DNA from: Ruaniaceae bacterium KH17
GTDB lineage: Bacteria; Actinomycetota; Actinomycetes; Actinomycetales; Actinomycetaceae
Direction: 5' to 3'
DNA: 40,624 nucleotides
Assembly: GCA_900199505.1 (NCBI GenBank)
Contig: FZQV01000024.1
Location: 1-40,624 of the forward strand
The translations under genes were made by a program, and so were the position numbers. This document shows positions 7,914-17,515 of this stretch, piece by piece. The notes under the pieces were generated by a model. The model was not told the origin of the DNA and did no database searches. It saw only the letters and a program-made list of their open reading frames with translations. Numbering within the stretch: position 1 is the first letter of the stretch; each line of letters opens with the position of its first letter.

Positions 7914-9103
7914 GGAACGTGCTGCTCGTTGCCCGCCGCGAACTGCAGGCCGGGATCGTCAAGAAATCCTTCCTGATTTCCACGGCGATCATGGTGGCGA
8001 TTCTCTTCATCGCAGTCTTCGTGCTCGACTACTTCGCGAATCGCGACACGAGCGAGGAGGCCACGCAGATCGCCATCAGCGCCGAAGCCGAACCGCTGGT
8101 CGCAACGCTCACGCAGACCGCAGCCGCCCAGGGTACGGCGATCGAGACCACCACGCTGGGCGATGCAGACGGTGAGGCCGCCGTGCTCGACGGCGACGCC
8201 GCAGCTTTCGTGACAGGGACGCCGCCCGCGATCGCCGTCACCTTCAAGCACAACCCCGACGTCGACGTGATCCAACTACTGACAGATGCGCTGCAGTCGC
8301 AGGCCCTTGCCGACGAGGTGACGAAGCTCGGCGGCGATCCGGCCGAGTTCACGCAATCGATCGCCGCGGCCGCCCCCGATGTGAAGGTGCTGGAAGGCGA
8401 GATCGAGAACTGGGGGCCGAACTATTTGGTGACCGTCGTGGTGCTCGGCCTGCTGCTGTTCGGCCTGATCAGCTCCGGCTCGATCATCTCCCAGGGCGTG
8501 GTTGAGGAGAAGGCCTCACGGGTTGTCGAGATCCTGCTCGCCACGATCCGGCCGTCCGAACTCTTCGCGGGCAAGGTGCTTGGCGCGGGCCTCATCGGCT
8601 TGATCCAGCTCGCAATCTACGGCGCGGCCGCCTACGGCGCGGTGCGGATCACGGGGGTGCTCGATGGCTTCGACATTCCTGTTGGCCCGCAGATGCTGGC
8701 CATGCTCGGGTGGTTCCTGCTCGGCTTCGCCACGCTCGGCACGCTCTGGGGTGCGCTCGCATCGCTCGTTTCGCGCCAGGAGGACGTGGGCGCCGTGACC
8801 ACGCCGATGGTGTTCGCGGTGATGATTCCGTTCTACGTTGCGATCTATCTCGTGCCTAATGCGCCCGAGAGCGCGTGGACCACAAACCTCTCCATCGCGC
8901 CGGTCTTCGCACCGTTCGTGATGCCGATCCGGCAGGTGTTCTCTGCCGCCGTGCCCGGCTGGCAGCTGGCGCTAGCGATCGTACTGAACGTGGCGATTGT
9001 GCCGCTCATCGTGTGGTTGGCCGGGACGATCTACCACCGCGCGATCCTGCACACCGGGTCCCGGATGACGCTCAGCGAGGTATTCACAAAGGCCGCGGAC
9101 TAG
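7910..9103 (+). CDS. ABC-2-type exporter permease (NatB-like)
   Basis: A 397-residue membrane subunit that pairs with the preceding ATPase. It starts RRELQAGIVKKSFLIS, has one N-terminal membrane segment (about 20–42), then a large extracytoplasmic domain (about 45–170). Five or so membrane segments fill the C-terminal half, including the block GVVEEKASRVVEILLATIRP that is characteristic of NatB/YhaP proteins. The ATG overlaps the ATPase stop by 4 bp. A strong hairpin follows 93 bp after the stop. The exported substrate is unknown. Confidence 0.9.
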   Translation: MRNVLLVARRELQAGIVKKSFLISTAIMVAILFIAVFVLDYFANRDTSEEATQIAISAEAEPLVATLTQTAAAQGTAIETTTLGDADGEAAVLDGDAAAFVTGTPPAIAVTFKHNPDVDVIQLLTDALQSQALADEVTKLGGDPAEFTQSIAAAAPDVKVLEGEIENWGPNYLVTVVVLGLLLFGLISSGSIISQGVVEEKASRVVEILLATIRPSELFAGKVLGAGLIGLIQLAIYGAAAYGAVRITGVLDGFDIPVGPQMLAMLGWFLLGFATLGTLWGALASLVSRQEDVGAVTTPMVFAVMIPFYVAIYLVPNAPESAWTTNLSIAPVFAPFVMPIRQVFSAAVPGWQLALAIVLNVAIVPLIVWLAGTIYHRAILHTGSRMTLSEVFTKAAD

Positions 9104-9196
9104 GGTTCCATCGCTCGCCATTCGGAGCGAAGCCACCGCCGCTCACTCCGGTTGCGCCTGCGCCGCGATGTGGCGTCGCGCCACCAACGACGAGCA

Positions 9197-9232
9197 AAGG
9201 GGCCGCGCCGTCTTTCGACGACGCGGCCCCTT
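9197..9232. terminator. Bidirectional terminator hairpin
   Basis: A 16-bp stem with one mismatch: AAGGGGCCGCGCCGTC at 9197–9212 pairs with GACGACGCGGCCCCTT at 9217–9232, loop TTTC. It lies between the convergent ends of the ABC permease and ybdD, flanked by T-rich bases on the plus strand (CTTCTTCGTTC), so it probably ends both transcripts. Confidence 0.85.
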
Positions 9233-9242
9233 CTTCGTTCAG

Positions 9243-9434
9243 CTAGCAGCAGCCAGTTGAATGGTTGGTCTCGTCAAACTGGACCCGATCCCGCCAAAAC
9301 TCGCGCTTGGTCATGGGCTCGTGATCGGGATGAACCACGCGGTGGCGCGCCAGGTAGTTGTCATAGGCGGAATCGCCCATGAGCTGGTGCACGTACCACG
9401 TGAAGCTCTGCCACGCCTTGACGAGAGTCGCCAT
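9243..9434 (-). CDS. YbdD/YjiX-family small protein, CstA partner
   Basis: A 63-residue protein of the DUF466 (YbdD/YjiX) family. The pattern YxxHxxxHPxxEPMTxxEFWRxR is plain from residue 28 on, and it ends in a double cysteine. In Enterobacteria these proteins are encoded after cstA/btsT transporters and are needed for their pyruvate transport. Here the ATG lies one base beyond the cstA stop, giving the same coupled arrangement. It is cytoplasmic, with no membrane segment. Its biochemical role is not known. Confidence 0.9.
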   Translation of the reverse strand: MATLVKAWQSFTWYVHQLMGDSAYDNYLARHRVVHPDHEPMTKREFWRDRVQFDETNHSTGCC

Positions 9435-9435
9435 C

Positions 9436-11811
9436 TCAGTGACCGCCGTGCTTGACCCCGGGGATCAGTGCGGGGTCACCCACGACCGCGTACTCTTCCA
9501 CGAGCTTCTTCTCGAGGGAGGTGCCAAACAGCGACTCCGGTGCGTAGAAGTTCGACTCCTGGTATGGGTCCTCCGTGGAGATGTCCGCACCGTTCGCCTT
9601 GAGGGCCTTGTTGATCGCGAGGATCGCATACACGATCACCGCGGCAACGGTGAGCATGAACAGGATCGACATCGTGCCCTGGATGAACGTGTTGCGGACG
9701 ATCGCACCCTGGATCTTGATCGCTTCGGCGTCGGTCGCGGCGGCCTTGGCCTCACGTGCATTCGCCCACTGCGTCCAGTAACCGAGCGCGGCGTCCTTGG
9801 AGAAGATCTTCTGCCAGGAAGCCGTGAAGGTCACGGTGAGCATCCACAGGAAGGGAAGCCCGGGGATCCAGGCGTGCTTCGTGTAGCCCTTGCGGATCAC
9901 GATCACCGTGCACAGTAGCAACGCCATGGTGGCGATGAGCTGGTTGGCGATACCGAACAGCGGGTACAGCGTCTGGATACCACCGCGCGGGTCCGTGACA
10001 CCCATGTAGAGCAGCGAGCCCCACGCGGCCACAACGGTTGCCGTGGTGAGCCAGGAGCCCACACGCCAGCCGGGGTCACGGAACTTCGGCAGGATGTTGC
10101 CGATCGCGTCACCGAGCTGGAAGCGCGAGACACGGGTCACGGCGTCCACCGCGGAGAGGATGAACAGGGCCTCGAACATGATCGCGAAGTGGTACCAGAA
10201 GGACATCATGCCCTTGCCACCAACGAGCTGGTGCATGATGTTCGCGATACCCACGGCGAGCGTGGGAGCACCACCGGTCCGCCCGACGACGGACGGCTCG
10301 CCGACGTCGTCAGCGAGCTGGCGGATGGCCTCCGCGCCCGTGATCTCGTTGTCGGCGTCGTCGTACCAGCGAATCTGCGGCTGGTCACCATGCGGATCGG
10401 AGACGCCGAGGTTCGCAATGGCGGCTTCGGCGGCGTCGGCCTGAGACTGGTAGTACTCTTCCGATCCGGCCTCGCCGGTAATCTCAACGCCACCGGTGCC
10501 CTGAATCGCGGCGGGCGACATGTTCATCGAGAAGTAGACGCCCTGGTTCAGCGAAACGGCCGCAGCCATCGCCATGATCGCCACGAAGGACTCCATGAGC
10601 ATGCCGCCGTAGCCGATCATGCGGGCCTGGGATTCCTTCTGGATCATCTTCGGGGTGGTACCCGAAGAGACCGTGGCGTGCATACCCGAAATCGCACCAC
10701 AGGCGATCGTGATGAACAGGAAGGGGAACAGCGTTCCGGCGAAGACCGGGCCCTCCGTGTTGCTCGCAAACGCGGTCACGGCCGGCATCTCGGCGATCGG
10801 GCGAACGAGGATGATGCCGACGGCGAGGATCACCACGGTGCCGACCTTCATGAAGGTGGACAGGTAGTCGCGCGGAGTCAGCAGCAGCCACACGGGCAGA
10901 ACCGCGGCGAAGAAGCCGTAGATCACCATGAAGATGACGAGCGTTTCCTTCTGCAGCAGGAACACATCGTGGAGCACGGGGTGGGTGTTAACCCAGGAGC
11001 CACCGAAGATGGCGGCAATCAGGAGAATGAAGCCAGCGATCGATACGCCCGTAATAGCGCCCGGTTGGACGAATCTCAACCAGAGTCCCATTCCAAGAGC
11101 GATCGGGATCGTCATCGCGATGGAGAACACGCCCCACGGGGACTCGGCCAGCGCGTTCACGCAGACCATGGCGAGCACGGCGAGCACGATCATCAGCATG
11201 ACGAACACGCCGATCGTCATGATGGTGCCGCCAACCTTACCGATCTCGTCAATCGCCATCTGGCCGAGCGAGCGGCCACCGCGACGCATCGAGAAGAACA
11301 GGACCAGCATGTCCTGAACGGCGCCCGAAACAACCACGCCGAGGATGATCCACAGCGTGCCGGGGAGGTAACCCATTTGGGCGGCGAGCACCGGGCCAAC
11401 AAGCGGGCCAGCGCCGGCGATCGCGGCGAAGTGGTGACCGTACAGAACCACGCGGTTCGTTGGGTCGAAGTCCTTGCCGTTGTTGACTCGCTCCGACGGC
11501 GTCGCGTTGGAGTCATCCGGACGCATGATCTTCTTCTGGATGTACAGCGCGTAGAAACGGTAGGCAATCGCGTAGGTCGAAACCGCCGCGACCACGAACC
11601 ACACCGTGTTGACTTCCTCGCCGCGCACGATCGCGAGCATCGTCCAACCGGTGGCACCGGCGAGGGCGATGACTACCCACAACGCAATGCGCGCGGGAGT
11701 CCACTTCGTGTGCGGTTTTGTTCCTACAGGCACGCCATCCTTGTTGCGAATGACGTACTTTTCCTCTTCTTCGGTATAGACCGGCAACTTCGCCGGAACC
11801 GTATCTGCCAT
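9436..11811 (-). CDS. cstA: CstA-family carbon-starvation/pyruvate or peptide transporter
   Basis: A 791-residue polytopic membrane protein of the CstA family, which imports pyruvate or peptides under nutrient limitation. The family block GHHFAAIAGAGPLVGP and the following GYLPGTLWIILG and GAVQDMLVLFFSMRRGGRSL are present near residues 125–185. About 16 membrane segments are visible, with a polar loop around 440–530. The start at 11811 (MADTVPAKL) is chosen because AGAGAGG precedes it by about 9 bases; an upstream in-frame ATG adds non-family residues. It forms an operon with ybdD. The 195 bp upstream are AT-richer and include GTGTTTTACAC, a possible regulatory palindrome. Confidence 0.93.
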   Translation of the reverse strand: MADTVPAKLPVYTEEEEKYVIRNKDGVPVGTKPHTKWTPARIALWVVIALAGATGWTMLAIVRGEEVNTVWFVVAAVSTYAIAYRFYALYIQKKIMRPDDSNATPSERVNNGKDFDPTNRVVLYGHHFAAIAGAGPLVGPVLAAQMGYLPGTLWIILGVVVSGAVQDMLVLFFSMRRGGRSLGQMAIDEIGKVGGTIMTIGVFVMLMIVLAVLAMVCVNALAESPWGVFSIAMTIPIALGMGLWLRFVQPGAITGVSIAGFILLIAAIFGGSWVNTHPVLHDVFLLQKETLVIFMVIYGFFAAVLPVWLLLTPRDYLSTFMKVGTVVILAVGIILVRPIAEMPAVTAFASNTEGPVFAGTLFPFLFITIACGAISGMHATVSSGTTPKMIQKESQARMIGYGGMLMESFVAIMAMAAAVSLNQGVYFSMNMSPAAIQGTGGVEITGEAGSEEYYQSQADAAEAAIANLGVSDPHGDQPQIRWYDDADNEITGAEAIRQLADDVGEPSVVGRTGGAPTLAVGIANIMHQLVGGKGMMSFWYHFAIMFEALFILSAVDAVTRVSRFQLGDAIGNILPKFRDPGWRVGSWLTTATVVAAWGSLLYMGVTDPRGGIQTLYPLFGIANQLIATMALLLCTVIVIRKGYTKHAWIPGLPFLWMLTVTFTASWQKIFSKDAALGYWTQWANAREAKAAATDAEAIKIQGAIVRNTFIQGTMSILFMLTVAAVIVYAILAINKALKANGADISTEDPYQESNFYAPESLFGTSLEKKLVEEYAVVGDPALIPGVKHGGH

Positions 11812-12006
11812 CGTTAGCGACCTCTCTGGCTCATGAACCAGTCTAGGGAGATTCTTTATTGGTCTGCGGGCGCCTCGACGAGCCATGGGGCAGGCGAGGG
11901 GAACCCACACAACTGATTCAATACCGAACTTACCCGACTTACACGGGACCTTTGACCGTTTACCGCGTGTTTTACACAGGCTTTACGGGCCGCTTAGGCT
12001 CCGTAC

Positions 12007-12189
12007 TTACGGGCTCTCCGTCCGCGCCTCCACGCTGTCAAAGAAGGCACACTGCTGGTACACGTTGCCGAGGTTCGCGACGGCGTCCGGCTCGCCCTGT
12101 CCCGGGACGAATCCGAAGAAGTCAACGCCGTCGGCGGTCATGAGCGGAGTGTCCTCGAGTTCGAACTCGCTGACGACCGCGCCCTCGGG
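12007..12189 (-). pseudogene. In-frame continuation of the lipoprotein beyond a TAA stop
   Basis: Directly after the TAA at 12190–12192 the same frame stays open for 60 more codons to a TAA at 12007. Codon use is coding-like, with most third positions G or C. The extension contains QQCAFFDSVE. Its cysteine would be the fourth outside the lipobox, giving an even number for disulfides. Either the gene carries a nonsense mutation, or the base call is wrong, or the stop is read through. Confidence 0.6.
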
Positions 12190-12990
12190 TTACACTCGCT
12201 CTGCCGATGCGGGCGGCGCCACGCGACCCTCGCCTTCGGGCAGGAAGTCACCGTCGAGAATCTCGGACATCGGGCAGATCCCGCCCCACGCGGTGGCCGG
12301 TTCGGTCTGGACTGGGTACCAGGCGCCGTCGATCTCGGCGATCGTAATCTCCCGAACCTGCTCGCCGGTGCCGCCCTCCTCGCAGCCGCGATCGTCATCG
12401 ACCCATGGCATCTTGAGCGTGTGATCGATCTGGTAGCCGGCATCAATCGCCGTCAGGGCGTTGGTAATGTCGCCACAGTTCTGGGTGCGGGCGATCGGAT
12501 AGATCACTTGCTCGGCGCGCGAGCCCCCACCAGCGCGGCCGAGCCACACGTACCAGAGCTCTTGGGACTCGTCGCCGTTGGTCTGGGTGGCCGGGATCGC
12601 CAGATCCACGATGCCGTCACCATTCGCGTCGCCCTCCACACCGGCACCGATCACGTAGGTGCGGCCGTCCGGATCCTCACTCTCGCCGTTCTGGAAAGAG
12701 AGGTTGATCGGTGCCTGGATGCCGTCGTCGGACCAACGCCATTCGGTGTTCTCGGCCCAGTCTTGAACATCCGCGGCCGTGGGTGGCTCCGGCTCGGGGG
12801 TTGTGGGTTCCTCAGTGGCGGTCGGATCTTCGGCCGGTTCGCCGCTCGGTTCGGCCGTGGGATCTCCCGTGGGAGCGGGACCCGGATCGGGGGTCGTGCC
12901 GGTGCAACCGGCAAACAAGAGCAACGCCGGAACCGCAACGATCGTGCGGGTGAGCGCGCGCATGCGCTGGGAATCGGGGCCGAGTCTCAT
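12190..12990 (-). CDS. Secreted lipoprotein with acidic Pro/Thr linker, probably truncated
   Basis: A 266-residue protein with a lipoprotein signal peptide: LLLFAGC places the lipidated Cys at residue 29. A low-complexity Pro/Thr/Glu linker (about 32–70) follows, then an unrecognised extracellular domain. That domain contains DANGDGIVD (about 121–129), an EF-hand/FG-GAP-like calcium loop, and cysteines at 172, 203 and 239. The ATG has AGAGGAGAA about 5 bases upstream. The frame continues after the stop for 60 coding-like codons, so the full product was probably about 326 residues. It stands alone between cstA and DUF1846. No function can be assigned. Confidence 0.8.
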   Translation of the reverse strand: MRLGPDSQRMRALTRTIVAVPALLLFAGCTGTTPDPGPAPTGDPTAEPSGEPAEDPTATEEPTTPEPEPPTAADVQDWAENTEWRWSDDGIQAPINLSFQNGESEDPDGRTYVIGAGVEGDANGDGIVDLAIPATQTNGDESQELWYVWLGRAGGGSRAEQVIYPIARTQNCGDITNALTAIDAGYQIDHTLKMPWVDDDRGCEEGGTGEQVREITIAEIDGAWYPVQTEPATAWGGICPMSEILDGDFLPEGEGRVAPPASAERV

Positions 12991-13442
12991 AAGGTTCTCC
13001 TCTCACCGGCCAGGATTTCCGACCAGCCACCCTCTCGGAGAGGTTCCCCAATCTACCCGCGGCTCAGAAAGAGTGCCGCCTCATGATCTGCACAGATCAT
13101 ATCTGCGCGGACGCCTCGTGGTGCCTCACCGGAAGCTGATCGGGTGGCGATCATCAACGAGGAGCCGGGACACCGTGCACATCAGAATCGCGGTGTCTCA
13201 CCGCGCTCACTCAGCAACCTGCGGATGAGTCATCGCCGTTGGTCCAGGAGATCGGCACACGGCAATCATCGCAACTCCTGCACTCCTGGGCCGAACGCCA
13301 CTAGCAGAACCCGTCCGCACCGTGGTCTGCCCAGAGACGCCGAATTAAGCGGAACTCCTCGCGTACCGCCAGGTTGCGCCATTCATGTCCCGGCTGCACG
13401 GGCGCGAACAGCTACCGGCCGGAGCCTGCCGAGAGGCCATGG
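12991..13442. other. Non-coding spacer with palindromes
   Basis: 452 bp without a convincing gene. It holds ATGATCTG-CA-CAGATCAT at 13083–13100, a perfect 8-bp inverted repeat about 93 bp before the lipoprotein start, followed by a third ATCTG. It also holds a GACACCG/CGGTGTC inverted repeat at 13168–13174 and 13190–13196. The first could be an operator for the lipoprotein gene; no regulator is nearby. Confidence 0.5.
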
Positions 13443-14939
13443 TCAACGCTTGCGGTAGAGCTTCTTCGACTGGAACACCGGCTCGCTCGTCACATTCACG
13501 CCAAGGCTGCGGAAGATCCCCTCGTCCACCGAGCCGAGGATCACGGAGGTGTGCACATCGCAGCCGCGCAGCTTGGGCAGTTGCGCGAGCGCACGCCGCG
13601 CATGCTCACTGGTGGTGGCACCCACGGCGAGCGCAATCAGCACCTCATCGGTATGCAGGCGCGGGTTCTGACTACCGAGACCGCCCGTCTTGAGTTCTTG
13701 GATCGGCTCGATGGTTTCGCGTGCGAGCAGTAGCTCATTCTCGTCGAGCCCGGCGAGCGCCTTCAGTGCGTTCAAGAGCAAGGCCGACGACGAACCCAAC
13801 AGTGCCGTTGTCTTCCCAGTGATGATGGCGCCGTCGGGCAGTTGCATTGCGGCAGCGGGGGCCTTGGTCTTGCGCTCCTTCTCGAGCGCGGGGGGCACGA
13901 CGGGGCGGTAAGCGGCGTCGATGCCGAGCTTGCTCATGATCATGGCGATCCGATCGCTGACGATGGGCTCGGCCTCGTCCCGCTTCTCGGCGACCAGTGC
14001 CTTGTAGTAGCGCCGGATGATCTCTTGCTTGGATGCCTCGGAGCAGACGGCGTCATCGGAGATGGCGAAGCCGGCCATGTTCACGCCCATGTCCGTGGGC
14101 GACTTGTATGGGGAGTCCCCCATGATCCGCTCAAGCAGGGTGTTGAGGACGGGAAACACCTCGACGTCGCGGTTGTAGTTCACCGTCTGCTCGCCGTACG
14201 CCTGGAGGTGGAACGGGTCGATCAGGTTCACGTCGTTGAGATCCGCCGTGGCGGCCTCATAGGCGAGATTTACGGGGTGATCGAGCGGCAGGTTCCAGAC
14301 CGGGAAGGTCTCGAACTTGGCGTAGCCGGAGGTGATGCCACGGGTGTGCTCGTGGTAGATCTGGCTGAGACAGGTTGCCATCTTGCCGCTACCCGCTGCG
14401 GGCGCTGTGACGATCACGAGGTCCCGAGTGGTCTCCACATACTCGTTGCGGCCGTAGCCCTCGGGGCTCACGATACGCGTCACATCGTTCGGGTAGCCCT
14501 TGATCGGGTAGTGCCGGTACACGTTCAGGCCGAGGCGCTGGAGCTTCCGCCGGAAGGCGCGGGCGGCTTTGTTCTCGTCCGTGAGGTGCGAGATGACCAC
14601 ACTGTTGACGAGCAGCCCGTGATCGCGGAACTCGTCGATCAGGCGCAGCACGTCCTGCTCATAGGTGATGCCGACATCCGCGCGGACCTTGTTACTCGCG
14701 ATGTCCTTGGCGGAGATCACCATGACGATCTCGACCTCGTCTTTGATGGCCTCAAGCATCCGGATCTTGTTATCCGGGGAGAAGCCGGGGAGCACGCGGG
14801 AGGCGTGCAGATCGTCGAAGAGCTTGCCGCCAAACTCGAGATAGAGTTTGCCGCCGAAGCGGGTCCGTCGCTCGTTGATGTGCTCCGATTGGAGCTGCAC
14901 GTACTTATCCCGATCGAACCCGATTGCAGTCACGGTCAC
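13443..14939 (-). CDS. DUF1846 family protein
   Basis: A 498-residue cytoplasmic protein matching the DUF1846 family along its length: [16 protein letters not shown] at the start, then [42 protein letters not shown] near residues 178–192 (a P-loop-like segment), and VNMAGFAI. Members are widespread in Firmicutes and actinobacteria and have been solved structurally, but their function is not established. The GTG start at 14939 has only a weak ATAGG before it; a second GTG two codons in is equally possible. It is monocistronic, 201 bp from rpiB. Confidence 0.9.
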   Translation of the reverse strand: MTVTAIGFDRDKYVQLQSEHINERRTRFGGKLYLEFGGKLFDDLHASRVLPGFSPDNKIRMLEAIKDEVEIVMVISAKDIASNKVRADVGITYEQDVLRLIDEFRDHGLLVNSVVISHLTDENKAARAFRRKLQRLGLNVYRHYPIKGYPNDVTRIVSPEGYGRNEYVETTRDLVIVTAPAAGSGKMATCLSQIYHEHTRGITSGYAKFETFPVWNLPLDHPVNLAYEAATADLNDVNLIDPFHLQAYGEQTVNYNRDVEVFPVLNTLLERIMGDSPYKSPTDMGVNMAGFAISDDAVCSEASKQEIIRRYYKALVAEKRDEAEPIVSDRIAMIMSKLGIDAAYRPVVPPALEKERKTKAPAAAMQLPDGAIITGKTTALLGSSSALLLNALKALAGLDENELLLARETIEPIQELKTGGLGSQNPRLHTDEVLIALAVGATTSEHARRALAQLPKLRGCDVHTSVILGSVDEGIFRSLGVNVTSEPVFQSKKLYRKR

Positions 14940-15140
14940 AACCTATCGGAGATCGGCATGCCGTGACCGCTTCACCACCCTGCGGCCGCACCGCGTCCCG
15001 TCCTCCTGCGCGGAACGAAGCGGAGTCGCAAGATCCATCCGAGCATGACGTTCCATCGTCCGTTCTGGTTTCTGCGACTCCGGGCTTCGCCCTGCGCGCA
15101 GAATGACGCTATGCGAGTGCTGTCTCGCGAATGCCAGGAC

Positions 15141-15617
15141 TCAGCGGGTGCCGGGGTCCACCAGGTTCTCGATTGGCGCGCCCGCCTCCGTGGCCATGAT
15201 CTGGTTGACTCGGCGGGCGTGACGGTCGCCTTCGAACTCGGCATCGAGCCACTGCTGCACGATCATCTTGGCCAAATCGATCCCGACGACGCGCGCCCCC
15301 AAGGCGAGCATGTTGGTGTTGTTGTGGCGGCGGGAGAGCACGGCAGAGTACGGCTCGGAACACACGACGCAGCGGACACCGTGGACCTTGTTCGCGGTGA
15401 TCGAGATCCCCACGCCGGTGCCGCAGATGATGACGCCCCGATCGCACTCGCCCGCAGCCACAGCCTCGGCGGCGGCCCGGCCGAACACCGGATAGTCCGC
15501 ACGCTCGCCACGGTGCGCGCCGAAGTCCTTGTAGTCGAGACCATTCTCCTCGAGTACCTCAATGACGGCGTCCTTGAGATCGAATCCCGCATGGTCGCAG
15601 GCAACGGCGATAGTCAT
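15141..15617 (-). CDS. rpiB: Ribose-5-phosphate isomerase B (RpiB/LacAB family)
   Basis: Interconverts ribulose 5-phosphate and ribose 5-phosphate in the pentose phosphate pathway. The 158-residue protein has VACDHAGFDLK at the N terminus (substrate Asp and His), the active-site Cys in ICGTGVGISI near residues 64–73, and the HNNTNMLALGARV block near 99–111. The ATG at 15617 has an excellent GGAGGAG five bases upstream; an in-frame ATG nine codons earlier lacks one. Some RpiB-like proteins use allose or galactose phosphates, but no such operon is adjacent, so the housekeeping role is preferred. Confidence 0.92.
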   Translation of the reverse strand: MTIAVACDHAGFDLKDAVIEVLEENGLDYKDFGAHRGERADYPVFGRAAAEAVAAGECDRGVIICGTGVGISITANKVHGVRCVVCSEPYSAVLSRRHNNTNMLALGARVVGIDLAKMIVQQWLDAEFEGDRHARRVNQIMATEAGAPIENLVDPGTR

Positions 15618-15695
15618 GGCACTCCTCCAGTGGTCGTGTCTCAATCATCCCACGCCCGTCCAGCCCACTCTGCGGCAAGCACCCCGCCCCAGCCC

Positions 15696-15795
15696 GAGCC
15701 GTGCATGATCTCATCCGCCTCATGGCCTCGGCACGTACCAAATCAGGCACGGCTCGACGCCACGCACCCGACTGGACCGATCGCCGTCGGACAGA
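15696..15795. repeat. Dispersed ~100-bp palindromic repeat, copy 1
   Basis: About 80% identical by eye to 21918–22017. It begins with an imperfect 14-bp inverted repeat: GAGCCGTGCATGAT at 15696–15709 against ATCAGGCACGGCTC at 15742–15755. It runs through GGCTCGACGCCA to ATCGCCGTCGGACAG. It lies in the spacer between the osmoprotectant operon end and rpiB. A following CTGCCCGACGG at 15823–15833 is inverted relative to CCGTCGGACAG. Confidence 0.8.
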
Positions 15796-15836
15796 GAGGA
15801 GCCGGGACTCGCGAATCGCTGCCCGACGGTGCCGTT

Positions 15837-16775
15837 CTAGCGTCCGATCGTCTCGAGCCACTCGGTGGCGATGTCCGCTGAGGAGCGCTGCTCCACCATG
15901 CTCTGCACGTTGAGCGAGACGAGTTCCTCGGGTGTTAGCGCCGCACTCACCGCGTTGATCGTTGTGCCGATCTCGTCCGCCACTTCGGCGCTCACGACTG
16001 GCACAACGTTCGAGGCGAGGAACAGCGCCTCCGGGTCCTCGAGCACCACGAGGTCCTGGGTCTCGATCTGGGGGTCTGCGGTGTAGACGTTCGCCACGTT
16101 CACCGTGCCGGCAACGAGGTCCTCGACCGTCGTATCGCCGGTTGCCGAGAACTCGACGTCCACGCCGTAGGTGTCCTTCAGCCCCGTCGGCCCATAGGGC
16201 CGCTCGATCAGCTCGGGTGGCCCACCGAGGGTGAGCTGCTCGGGCACATCGGCGAGGTCCGCAATGGTGACGAGCCCGTACTCATCCGCGAACGCGCGCG
16301 TGACCGTGTAGGAGTCCTGGTCAGTCGCAGTCGCCTGATCGAGCACCGTGAGGCCCGAAGGCAAGGCGTCGGCCAGAGCCGCGTAGACGTCGTCGGCGGA
16401 ACGAGCCTCCGTCTCTGCATCGAAGTACTGCAGCAGGTTGCCGGTGTACTCAGGGAAGAGCGTGATCGCGCCACTCTCCAGCTCCGGCATGTAGGCGTCA
16501 CGCTGGCCGATGTTGAACTTCCGCTCAACTGTCCAGCCGTCCAACTCCAGCGCCTGCGCGTAGATCTCGGCGATCACCTCATTCGAGTAGTAGGCCTGCG
16601 AGCCCACCACGATCACCGTTGCCGAGGCGTCGTCGGTTGGCTCCGTGGTCTCGGCCGGCGCGCTCTCGCTCGCCGTGGGGTCGGCGAGCGGATCGCCGGA
16701 GCCACACGCCGCGAGGGCGAGGGCCGTGGTGAGGGCCGCTACGAGAGCGGCACCGGATCGGTTACTGGAACGCAT
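15837..16775 (-). CDS. Osmoprotectant ABC transporter substrate-binding lipoprotein (OpuCC/ProX-like)
   Basis: Captures glycine betaine, choline, carnitine or similar solutes outside the membrane and delivers them to the two permeases encoded upstream in the operon. The 312-residue precursor has a lipobox LALAACGSG near residues 17–25, an acidic Thr/Ser linker, then an OpuAC-type domain: VGSQAYYSNEVIAEIYAQAL, ESGAITLFPEYTGN and DTYGVDVEF. The ATG at 16775 has AAGGAGGA before it; upstream in-frame starts do not. Fourth and last gene of the operon, 35 bp after the permease. The ligand-pocket residues do not let me choose among substrates. Confidence 0.9.
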   Translation of the reverse strand: MRSSNRSGAALVAALTTALALAACGSGDPLADPTASESAPAETTEPTDDASATVIVVGSQAYYSNEVIAEIYAQALELDGWTVERKFNIGQRDAYMPELESGAITLFPEYTGNLLQYFDAETEARSADDVYAALADALPSGLTVLDQATATDQDSYTVTRAFADEYGLVTIADLADVPEQLTLGGPPELIERPYGPTGLKDTYGVDVEFSATGDTTVEDLVAGTVNVANVYTADPQIETQDLVVLEDPEALFLASNVVPVVSAEVADEIGTTINAVSAALTPEELVSLNVQSMVEQRSSADIATEWLETIGR

Positions 16776-16810
16776 CTTGTCCTCCTTGGATTGTTGGGTG
16801 GATGCGAGGT

Positions 16811-17515
16811 TTAGTTGGCGAGCGCCGCACGTACGCGCAGGCGGCGGCGTGGCCGCACGCCCTCCGGAACCGCCAAACGCTGGGCGAGCCCAAACAGCAG
16901 GTCGACGGCGATTGCAAGGGCCGCAACAAGAATCGCGCCTCCGAGGACCATGTCGTAGCGGCGAAGTGCGAGTCCGGTGATAATCGGCATGCCGAGCCCA
17001 CCGAGGTTCACGTAGGCGGCGATGGTCACGGTGGCGATCACTTGGAGCGTGGCGGAGCGCAGCCCGCCCACGAGGAGCGGAAGCCCGAGAGGTATCTCGA
17101 CGCGGAACAGGATCTGCCACTCGGACATGCCGGTGGCACGGGCCGCGCCAATCACCGCGCGGTCGATCGATTCGAATCCCGAGTAGGCGCCGGCCAGCAC
17201 GGAAGGGATCGCGAGGATCACGAAGGTCACCATCGCGGCCGCGGGCTTATGAAGCACGCCGAAGACGAGGACCAGCAGGATCAGCAGTCCGAAGGAGGGA
17301 ACGGCACGCGCCGCCCCGGAGAGGCCTACCGCGATCTCACGGCCGCGGCCGGTGTGTCCGATCGCCCACCCTGCAGGCACCGCGATCAGTGCGGCGAGGG
17401 CGACGGCGATCGCCGTCAGATAGAGATGCTGGCCTAGCAGAACGTGCAACGCCCCGGAGCCCTGCCACTGCGCGGGCGCCATCATCCACTCGAAAGCATC
17501 GGCGAGAAGGTTCAC
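16811..17515 (-). CDS. Osmoprotectant ABC transporter permease (OpuCD/ProW-like)
   Basis: A 234-residue inner-membrane permease with the binding-protein-dependent transport domain: LTAIAVALAALIAVPAGWAI, AARAVPSFGLLILL and the EAA-type coupling loop GAARATGMSEWQILFRVEIP near residues 122–141. The GTG start at 17515 overlaps the stop of the upstream permease by 4 bp (GTGA) and has GGAGGGGG about 9 bases before it. This is preferred to a start 21 codons earlier, which lies inside the neighbour and adds non-family sequence. The C terminus is Arg-rich. Confidence 0.9.
   Translation of the reverse strand: MNLLADAFEWMMAPAQWQGSGALHVLLGQHLYLTAIAVALAALIAVPAGWAIGHTGRGREIAVGLSGAARAVPSFGLLILLVLVFGVLHKPAAAMVTFVILAIPSVLAGAYSGFESIDRAVIGAARATGMSEWQILFRVEIPLGLPLLVGGLRSATLQVIATVTIAAYVNLGGLGMPIITGLALRRYDMVLGGAILVAALAIAVDLLFGLAQRLAVPEGVRPRRRLRVRAALAN

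Noticed and set aside
11812-12006. CRP/GlxR-type operator upstream of cstA
   Set aside because: GTGTTTTACAC is symmetric but does not fit the TGTGA-N6-TCACA consensus; left as a remark only.
13301-13399. Short minus-strand frame reading EWRNLAVREEFRLIRRLW before a TAG stop
   Set aside because: Only 32 codons, no ribosome-binding site, a stop immediately upstream and no family I can name; at best an old gene remnant.
15701-15795. Small peptide shared by the two copies of the ~100-bp repeat (starts MHDLIRLM and MPDFIYLT)
   Set aside because: Resemblance exists in more than one frame, as expected from DNA identity, and the inverted arms favour a structural repeat; no ribosome-binding site.
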